From Apodemus sylvaticus (Eukaryota > Chordata > Mammalia > Rodentia > Muridae), in the NCBI RefSeq assembly GCF_947179515.1, contig NC_067472.1, positions 108,860,506 through 108,924,505 of the forward strand: a DNA stretch of 64,000 nucleotides, in the 5' to 3' direction. The notes under the pieces were generated by a model. The model made no database searches. It had not been told where the DNA came from and saw only the letters and a list, made by a program, of their open reading frames with translations. Made by a program: the position numbers and the translations under genes. Shown here piece after piece: positions 56,430-64,000 of this stretch; within the stretch, counting starts at the first letter, position 1, and each line of letters starts with the position of its first letter.

Positions 56430-59400
56430 ATCACTATTCCTTAATATCTCATAACATCAATGGACTCAATTCCCCAATAAAAAGACATAGACTAACAGAC
56501 TGGATACATAAACAGGACCCAACATTTTACTGCATACAGGAAATGCATCTCAGTATCAAAGACAAACATTACCTCTAAAAGGTAAAAGGCTGGAAAAGAG
56601 TTTTCCAAGCAAATGGTCCCAGGAAACAAGCTGAAGTAGTCATTCTAATATCCAATAAAATAGACTTTCAACCAAAAGTCACCAAAAAAAAAAAAAAAGA
56701 CACAGAAAGATACTTTATACTCATCAAAGGAAAAATCTACCAAGAAGAACTCTCAATGCTAAACATCTATGTTCCAAATACAAGTGCACCCTCATTCGTA
56801 AAAGAAACTTTACTAAAACTTAAAGCACACATTGCACCCCACACAATAATTGTGGTTGATTTCAATATCCCACTCTACTCAATGGACAGATCATGGAAAC
56901 ACAAACTAAACAGAGACACAGTGAAACTAACAGAAGTTTTGGACTAAATGTATTTAATAGATATCTATAGAACATTTCATCCTAAAGCAAAAGAATATAC
57001 CTTCTTCTCAGTACCTCATGGTACCTTCTCCAAAATTGACCATATAATTGGTCACAAAACAGTCCTCAACAGATATAAGAAGATTGAACTAATCCCATGA
57101 CTCCTATCAGATCACTATGGAGTAAGAGTGGTCTTCAATAGCAGCAAAAACAACAGAAAGCCCACATACACATGGAAGCTGAACAATGCTCTACTCAACG
57201 ATACCTTGGTCAAGGAAGAAATAAGAAAAAAAAATCAAAACCTTTTTAGAATGTAATGAAAATGAAGGCACAATATACCGAATTTTATGGGACACGATGA
57301 AAGCAGTGCTATGAGGAAAACTCATAGCTCCGAGTGTCTCCAAAAAGAAGCTAGAGAGAGCATACACTAGCAGCTTAACAGCATACCAGAAAGCTTTAGA
57401 ACAGAAAGAAGCTAATACACCCAAGAGGAGTAGAAGGTAGGAAATCATCAAACTCAGGGTTGAAATCAACCAAGTAGAAACAAAAAGAACTATACAAAGA
57501 ATCAACAAAACTAGGAGCTGGTTCATTGAGAAAATCAACAAGACAGATAAACCTTTAGTCAGACTAACAAGAGGGCAGAGATAGTATCCAAATTAAGAAA
57601 ATCAGAAATGAAAAGAGAAATAACAATAGAAACTGAGGAAATTCAAAAATCCATCAGATCTTACTATAAAAGCCTTTACTCAACACAACTAGAAAATCTG
57701 GATAAAAAATTTCCTAGACAGATACCAACTACCAAAGTTTAATCAGGATCAGATAGACCATCTAAACGGTCCCATAAGCCCTAAAGAAATAGAAGTGGTC
57801 ATTGACAGTCTCCCAACCAAGACAAAAGCACAGGACCAGATGGTTTTAGTACAGAATTCTATCAGACCTTCAAAGAAGACCTAACACCAATACTCTTCAA
57901 ACTATTCCACAAAATAGAAACAGAAGGAACGCTATCCAACTCGTTCTATGAAGCCACAATTTTGGTGATACCAAAACCACACAAAGATCCAACAAAGAAA
58001 GAGAACTTTAGAACAATTTCCCTTATGAATATTGATGCAAAAATACTCAATAAAATTCTTGCAAACCAAATACAACACATCAAAATGATCATTCACCATG
58101 ATCAAGTAGGCTTCATCCCAGGGTTGCAGGGATGGTTCAATATAAGGAAATCCATCAATGTAACCCACTACATAAACAAACTCAAAGAAAAAAACCACAT
58201 GGTCATTTCATTAGATGCTGAAAAAGCATTTGACAAAATTCAGCATCCTTTTATGTTAAAAGTCTTGGAAAGAACAGGAATTCAAGGCCCATTTACTATG
58301 TTTACTAAACATAGTAAAAGCATTATACAGCAAACCAGTAGCCAGCATCAAACTAAATGGAAAGAAACTTGAAGCAATCCCACTAAAATCAGGGACTAGA
58401 CAAGGCTGCCCTCTCTTTCCATATTTATTCAATATAGTACTTGAAGTTCTAGCTAGAGCAATTAGACAACAAAAGGAGGTCAAGGGGATACAGATTGGAA
58501 AGGAAGAAGTCAAATTATCACTATTTGCAGATGATATGATAGTATACTTAAGTGACCCAAAAAACTCCACCAGAGAACTCCTACAGCTGATAAACAACTT
58601 CAGCAAAGTGGATGGATATAAAATTAACTAAAAAAAAAAAAAAATCAGTAGCCTTCCTATACTCAAAGGATAAACAGGTTGAGAAAGAAATTAAGGAAAT
58701 GACACCCTTCAGAGTAGCCACAAATAACATAAAGTATCTTGGTGTGACTAACCAAACAAGTGAAAGATCTGTATGACAGGAAGTTCAAGTTTCTGAAGAA
58801 GACCTCAGAAGATGTAAAAATCTTCAATGCTCATGCATTGGCAGGATTAATATAGTTAAAATGGCCATCTTGCCAAAAGCAATATACAGATTCAATGCAA
58901 TCCCCATCAAAATCCCAACTCAATTCTTCATAGAGTTAGAAAGAACTATTCTCAAATTCATCTGGAATAACAAAAAAACCCACGATAGCTAAAACGATTC
59001 TCAACAGTAAAAGAACTACTGGGGAAATCAGTATCCCCAACCTCAAGCACTACAGAGCAATAGTTTTAAAACCTGCATGGTATTGGTACAGTGACAGGCA
59101 GGTAGATAAATGGAATAGAATTGAAGACCCAGACATGAACCCACACACCTATGGTCACTTGATCTTTCACAAAGGAGCTAAAATCATCCAGTGGAAAAAA
59201 GATAAAAAACTCAGAAGACAGCAGGTGCTGGAGAGGATGTTGAGAAAGAGGAACACTCCTCCACTGCTGGTGGAATTGCAAGATGGTACAACCATTCTGG
59301 AATCCAATCAGTCTGGTGGTTCCTCAGAAAACTGAGCATGACACTACTGGAGGACCCTGTTATACCACTCCTAGGCATATACCCAGAGGATTTCCCAGTA

Positions 59401-59600
59401 TGTAATAAGGTCACATGCTCCATTATGTTCATAGTAGACCTATTTATAATAGCCAGAAGCTGGAAAGAACCTAGATGTCCCTCGATGGAGGAATTGATAC
59501 AGCAAATGTTGTACATTTACACATGGAATACTACTCAGCATTTCAAAACAATGAATTCATGAAATTCTTAGGCAAATGGGTAGAACTGGAAAATATCATT
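56430..59600 (+). pseudogene. L1 ORF2 remnant (endonuclease and reverse transcriptase)
   Basis: Starts near TCTCATAACATCAATGGACTC (SHNINGLNSP in translation). The endonuclease, reverse transcriptase and C-terminal cysteine region are recognisable but scattered over all three frames, with stops and indels. The FADD box is at 58524-58535. A deletion joins HLIFHKGAKIIQWKK directly to the C-terminal region near 59200. Confidence 0.88.
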
Positions 59601-59899
59601 CTAAGTGAGGTAACCCAGTCACAAAAGAACACACATGGTATGCACCACTAATAAGTAGATATTAGCCCAGAAGCTCAGAATACCCAAGAAACAATTCACA
59701 TATCAAATGATGCCCAAGAAGAAGGAAGGAGAGGCCCCTGGTCCTGGAAAGGCTCAATGCAGCAGAGTAGGGGAATACTAGGACAGGGAAGCAGGCTTAT
59801 GGGACTTTCGGGAGGAGGGGGATACAGGAAAGGGGAAATCATTTGAAATGTAAGTAAAGAATATATCTAATAAATAAAAAAAAAAAGTGGTAAGACATA

Positions 59900-60192
59900 A
59901 GTGATGGAGAGATGGCATAGCGTTGTTACAAGTGTTAAGTACCAGAGTTCCGATCTCTGGCACTCATATAAAAGCTGGGCTTCCTGGTGCAAGTCTGTAA
60001 CCTGAGGACTTGGGGGGCGGAGGGGGGGGGGAGAGAAAGGGATAGGAAAACAAGTAGATCCACTGAGCTGCCCAGCCTCACTAGCCAATCAGTGAACTCT
60101 AGGTTCAGTGAGAAGAGACCCTGTCTCAAAAGGTAGAAAGCAATAGTGGAAGACACCCAAAGTTGACTTCTGGCCTGTAGAAAGGCATGCAC

Positions 60193-60233
<41 letters not shown>

Positions 60234-60255
60234 ACACACACACACACACACAGTG
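59900..60255 (+). repeat. B3/B4-type SINE with CA tail
   Basis: GTGATGGAGAGATGGCATAG...GTACCAGAGTTCCGATCTCTGGCACTC is a diverged tRNA-SINE head. GTGGAAGACACCCAAAGTTGACTTCTGGCC and a CA tract (60197-60252) form the tail. A G-rich run lies at 60011-60031. Confidence 0.7.
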
Positions 60256-60447
60256 CTTTATAGTTGTTACCTGTGATCATTTTTTATTAGTCTTAGAGGT
60301 TTAAGTAGAGAAGCTTTCCTTGGGACATGTTCTTCTCAATCACTTTTTTCCACCCTTTCAGGTCCAGAGCCACCCTGGAGCCTAGACATTTGAGCCCAAG
60401 AAAACAAGACAGCAAGGAACCGAAATATTAGGAGGATGGCTGTTGGA

Positions 60448-60448
<1 letters not shown>

Positions 60449-60499
<51 letters not shown>

Positions 60500-60502
60500 A
60501 CT
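60449..60502. repeat. TA/CA microsatellite
   Basis: (TA)n followed by (CA)n, about 54 bp. Confidence 0.97.
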
Positions 60503-60700
60503 GTACCTGTGAATATATTTTAAAAATCTAAAATTATGGCTCTACAATATTTAGATACCAATAAAAAAAAGAATTAGAGTGAACAAGAATAAGGTAACAC
60601 AGAAAATAAGTGAAAATTATGATAAAAGTACCGAGTCCAAAGAACCCAGCACTAAGTCCAGGAGCTGCTAAATCACTCTCTTCCCTAGTGCCTGTCACTA

Positions 60701-60835
60701 CAGAGCAAACCTATCACTAGGATAAGTCTGTCTAGCATCACAACAGACTGTTCCAAGCTGGATAATAGCGACAGAGCAAGCCATCACTGCAGTAAGTCTG
60801 TCTAGCATCAGAACAGACTGTTGAAATCTCAGCAA
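60701..60835. repeat. ~70-bp tandem duplication
   Basis: CAGAGCAAACC...TAAGTCTGTCTAGCATCACA then ACAGACTGTT at 60701 recurs at 60772 with a few changes. Confidence 0.9.
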
Positions 60836-61164
60836 AGCAAGATGAAAATTAAGGAGGAAAAAAAAATCCTGTTTAGACACTGCGTGACAGCATGTAGGAC
60901 TGTTGGGCAGAGCTTCTGAATCTGTTCTTAGGTCTGGTCAGAACAGCTCTGTTTCCCACGGTCCCTGGCCCTCACCCTCTCTCCTGCTTTACAGGGCGCA
61001 AACCTTATGTTTTTGTGCATGTAAGCCCAGCTTCTCCGACAGAAGGACTTACTTTCAGAAAGGTTCTGAAGGATTACTTAGGAAAGCACCCTTGCAGCTT
61101 TTGTTAACATTCAAATATACGCATTAAAAAAAAAAAAAGCTGTACAAGCCACAGGGCTCACATC

Positions 61165-61240
61165 TCTGGGGATGACAGTGTGACAGTGCACCCACAGTTC
61201 TCTGGGGATGACAGTGTGATAGTACACCCACAATTCTCTG
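61165..61240. repeat. 36-bp tandem duplication
   Basis: TCTGGGGATGACAGTGTGAC then AGTGCACCCACAGTTC begins at 61165 and recurs at 61201 with a few changes. A third copy is only hinted at. Confidence 0.92.
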
Positions 61241-61383
61241 AGACCCTGGATTTCCGTTGGTAAGGAGCATTCCGAAGAGGAAAGATGGGGTGGACAGCAC
61301 TTCTGTTTCCTTGCTCGGCTTTCTATATAAATAGGCTTTTCAGGACACAGAGAAAACTGCTACCTCCATCAACACTGTTCCTG

Positions 61384-61589
61384 GGACTGGAGAGGTAGCG
61401 CTTTGGGGAGAATGCTTCTCTCAAATGCAGGAAGCTCTGGGTTTCATTTCTAGCACCACATAAAATCAGATGTGGTTGTATAAATCCTGTGATCTCAGAG
61501 CACTGGAGGTGGAAGCCAGACCAGGAGTTCACGGTTATCCTTGGCTACACAGTGAGTTCAGGATAGCCTAGGCTATGAGAGGCTGCCTT

Positions 61590-61625
<36 letters not shown>
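61384..61625 (+). repeat. B4 SINE with CA tail
   Basis: GGGACTGGAGAGGTAGCGCTTTGGG head, ATCCTGTGATCTCAGAGCACTGGAGG and GGCTACACAGTGAGTTCAGG B1-like body, CA tract 61592-61625. Confidence 0.75.
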
Positions 61626-61630
<5 letters not shown>

Positions 61631-62370
61631 AGAACCTTTTAATGATACAGATCTTGTCATAATTTACAAGATATGTAAATTATGTAAGATATGTAAAGAT
61701 AGAGATTATTATTATTATTTTTGAGATTATTATTATTATCTTCAATTATCTTCTCCAGTTATACCCAACCTTTCACAGCTATATAGCAAATAGCAGTATT
61801 TTCAAATCAAATGTATATTTAGGTTAAAAGAGATGTGCAGAGAAAACCTTTTGGTGTAATAGTCCTAAAATAACATCTATCAGAGTTCAGGTTTTTTTGT
61901 TGTTAAACTTCCTGCCAGTGTCCTTAAGTAGAACAAGAAAGAAAAGACCAGAATTATTCAGCTGAAAAAGCTAATTTAATAAATAAATGTTCCAGAAATA
62001 AAAACCAGTCTCAGTAAAGGAATTCTTAAAAATAACAACATTTTTAAATGTGAAATAAGGCTTGCTAGATAGGGTTTCGCATATGCTCCACATTGTAAGG
62101 ATTTATGTAATTCCACATCTGCTTATCTCTTCTATCCACCTGTTTCAAATGGCAAAACGTGCTTTGCTTTGTTTTCAGGATACGATATATCATAGGAGAT
62201 TAGAAGGTGGTGGTGTCAAGAGAAATGGAAACCAATTAACCAATACTTGTGCAAACTTGCTATGAGCTTTTGCTCATGAGAGAGAAAGAAAAGCAAGGAG
62301 CAAGTTTCTTCACTAGCATTTTTTTTAAGGGAGCAAAGATGAAATCCCTCACTGCCCTGTTCACTGCAAA
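61626..62370. other. intronic sequence, nothing recognised
   Basis: AT-rich. It includes an ATT trinucleotide run near 61708-61738. No exon was found. Confidence 0.4.
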
Positions 62371-62379
62371 TTTCCTATC

Positions 62380-62540
62380 TGCGTGCATGTGTACCACACT
62401 GGACCTGGTGCCTAGAGGTCAGAGGAAACGGGGATTTCCCCATTGTGGTGAGCCACCGTGTGGGTGCTGGGAACAAACTGTAGTCCTCTACAGGAACAGC
62501 AAAAGCTCTTAGCCATTGAACCATCATCTCTCTAGCCCCA
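62380..62540 (-). repeat. B3 SINE
   Basis: GCGTGCATGTGTACCACACTGGACCTGGTGCC...GTGAGCCACCGTGTGGGTGCTGGG...TTGAACCATCATCTCTCTAGCCCC on the plus strand. Confidence 0.85.
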
Positions 62541-63129
62541 GCACCCTTTATTTATATTAAAGAAAGCTTACTAATACTTTCCACAACATTTCTTACATTT
62601 CTACTAAGGCCTATGAGGCTGTCTATTAAATAGTTCCCTTAAAACAAATATAACACTAGTGAAGGTAGATATTTACTGTATTCATGGCCATCTGCGTTGG
62701 AATGACTGTGCACCTGGTTTGGCCAGAAGCTGCTTTATGGTCGTTGGCCTGGGATAAGCACCCGTGTTCCTTTCACTCCCTCTCACCCGCTGCTAGCCAC
62801 AGGAAAGAGCCTTACTTCAGGAAGCTGGTTGGCAGTCTTTCTAAAGTTGTATAGATACTCAATCTGCCCCAATCTCTCTTTAAGTCTGTCATGGTAGGTT
62901 TCAGTTAAATAAGATAAACAGAAACAAGTCAGTGATTTATGTAATTCATGTACAGGATACAGAAAAAATTAAGCTTTGATTTAAAAAAAAAACAAGATTT
63001 AAATGAACACAAACAGGAATTCATACTTATGTGAAAATGACAAATAATAATTCATTTTCATATGTCAGGTATACTTAAAATATTTCAGTATATCAACAGA
63101 ATAGTATTCCAAGCTTTTAAAAGAGATTT

Positions 63130-63255
63130 GCTTTTATTTTTTAATTATGTATGTGTGTCCGTGTGTGCATGTACACACAAGAGATGGTATCCGCACAGGC
63201 CAGCTGTACTGGATCCCCCTCGAGCTGGAGACATCCACAGTCTAATCTGCTCTTA
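63130..63255 (-). repeat. B3 SINE, truncated
   Basis: TTTTATTTTTTAATTATGTATG...GCATGTACACACAAGAGATGG...GTACTGGATCCCCCTCGAGCTGGAG on the plus strand, ending at about 63245. Confidence 0.7.
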
Positions 63256-64000
63256 AAACTGTTACAGTTCTGTGTGGTATCTAGGCTCCATGCCTTAATC
63301 CAGTCCTTCCCTGCAGGCAGGCCGGCTTTTACCTGACCTGCCTCATGAGCGGAGCCCAGGCAGACTCCCTCTCTATCCCCACTCACCAGCTTCCTGGAAC
63401 CTCTAGTTTTTTTCTGTTGTAAAACAACTTGAAAGTTACCTATCAGCTGTTTCTTCCAGGTCACAGCACTTTAGCTAGACCTATCCTCCAGAGGTCTCAG
63501 CTGCCAGTACTGCTACTAGAGGAGCACCTGACTATGCAGTGCCCACAGTGACAAATGCATAACTTACAGGCACCCAATTAAGTCTCAGCTTAAAAGGTAA
63601 TTGTTATAATTTGTTTCTATAGATTATAAGTGGAGTCTCAGACATTAAGCTTATTAACTATGCAAAGAAGAAGACAGAATTCCAGTTTACCTCTCTGCAT
63701 TTACTTCACCTAAAAGGACCATTTATTTGGGTGGCATGGCTATCCTAGCACCTTAGTAACCTTCTCCATGTTCAATATCCTTCTGGATGTCCAATAGTTA
63801 CACAATACCGCTTAGGTGAATAGTAAAGTCACTGTTAAGTAAATGAGACAATAATCTATGGTTATTTTTAAGGAAAACTAGTGATGGGAAAAAAATCAAA
63901 ATGACAAAAACTATTCTCAATCTAACTAAAATTTCTCAAGCACAAAGCTTACACAGATTTTTTTTTCTCTCCTGAAAAAAGTAATTAAAACTACTTGAGC
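63256..64000. other. intronic sequence to window edge, nothing recognised
   Basis: No Nars2 exon is visible, although one is expected further upstream. No recent repeat was seen. Confidence 0.4.

Larger units (their letters stand above)
54627..59883 (+). mobile_element. 5.26-kb L1 retrotransposon with tandem 5' monomers, inactive
   Basis: A near-full-structure mouse L1 lying antisense to Nars2. It is flanked by the 14-bp duplication AAAGTGGTAAGACA (54613-54626 and 59884-59897). The 5' UTR is made of three roughly 200-220-bp tandem monomers starting at 54632, 54853 and 55052, a rodent L1 promoter layout. ORF1 starts near 55295 but is broken by frameshifts, and its conserved RNA-binding half (about 55806-56270, with LRIIGIEESEDFQLKGP) survives in one frame. 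ORF2 (about 56430-59600) shows endonuclease text near 56756-56947 and the reverse-transcriptase region near 57962-58372. A FADD catalytic box sits at 58524-58535. ORF2 is interrupted by many stops, with a deletion near 59200. The 3' UTR ends at about 59870 with AATAAAAAAA. It cannot encode functional protein. Confidence 0.95.
44597..64000 (-). other. Nars2: Nars2 intron, partial (at least 19.4 kb)
   Basis: The exon at 44596 is entered with one leftover base of a codon, so a coding exon must lie upstream, but none was found to the window edge. The intron is LINE-rich (49.1-52.3 kb, 54.6-59.9 kb), with microsatellites and SINEs elsewhere. Confidence 0.8.

Noticed and set aside
44597..64000. Additional upstream Nars2 exon (segment before AFTQVF)
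   Set aside because: I looked on the minus strand for a coding stretch ending in a phase that needs one A, with the expected residues before motif 2, and found none. It presumably lies beyond the window.

Overview
The window is rodent nuclear DNA, almost certainly from mouse (genus Mus). It is AT-rich and dense in Mus-type B1, B2, B3 and B4 SINEs, L1 with tandem 5' monomers, rodent hAT relics and long CA/TG microsatellites. It shows no bacterial or viral gene organisation. The only host gene I can support is Nars2, which encodes the mitochondrial asparaginyl-tRNA synthetase. It lies on the minus strand and is cut by the right edge of the window.

Eight coding exons run right to left: 44596-44464, 36980-36882, 36776-36739, 32957-32891, 28104-27967, 10349-10252, 8162-8136 and 4361-4217 (stop at 4219-4217). 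Every junction is GT-AG and the phases join without a break. Together they give 247 residues, the C-terminal half of the usual 477-residue enzyme, with class II motifs 2 and 3 and the natural C-terminus. A 3' UTR with an AATAAA (3966-3961) follows. The upstream exons (mitochondrial targeting, OB-fold, motif 1) must lie beyond position 64000. No promoter or CpG island of the gene is present.

Layout: 1-3940 is intergenic sequence downstream of Nars2, made of old repeats. 3941-44596 holds the exons and seven introns (105 bp to 17.6 kb). 44597-64000 is one long intron filled with LINEs, including a 5.26-kb monomer-bearing L1 (54627-59883) with a 14-bp target-site duplication, and an L1 nested inside an older L1 (51339-52127) that carries an apparent 3' transduction. 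An antisense L1 at 16998-18412 holds a 746-bp GGCA-type tetranucleotide expansion in its 3' UTR.

I do not see an undescribed gene system. The most interesting signals concern splicing. A 27-nt, frame-preserving microexon has a polypyrimidine tract that is itself a (CTTT)n/T17 microsatellite. Another exon has a donor that runs straight into a (TG)n(GA)n tract. Apart from the Nars2 exons, the open reading frames in the window are chance frames in repeats, repeat-derived coding remnants, or unsupported.
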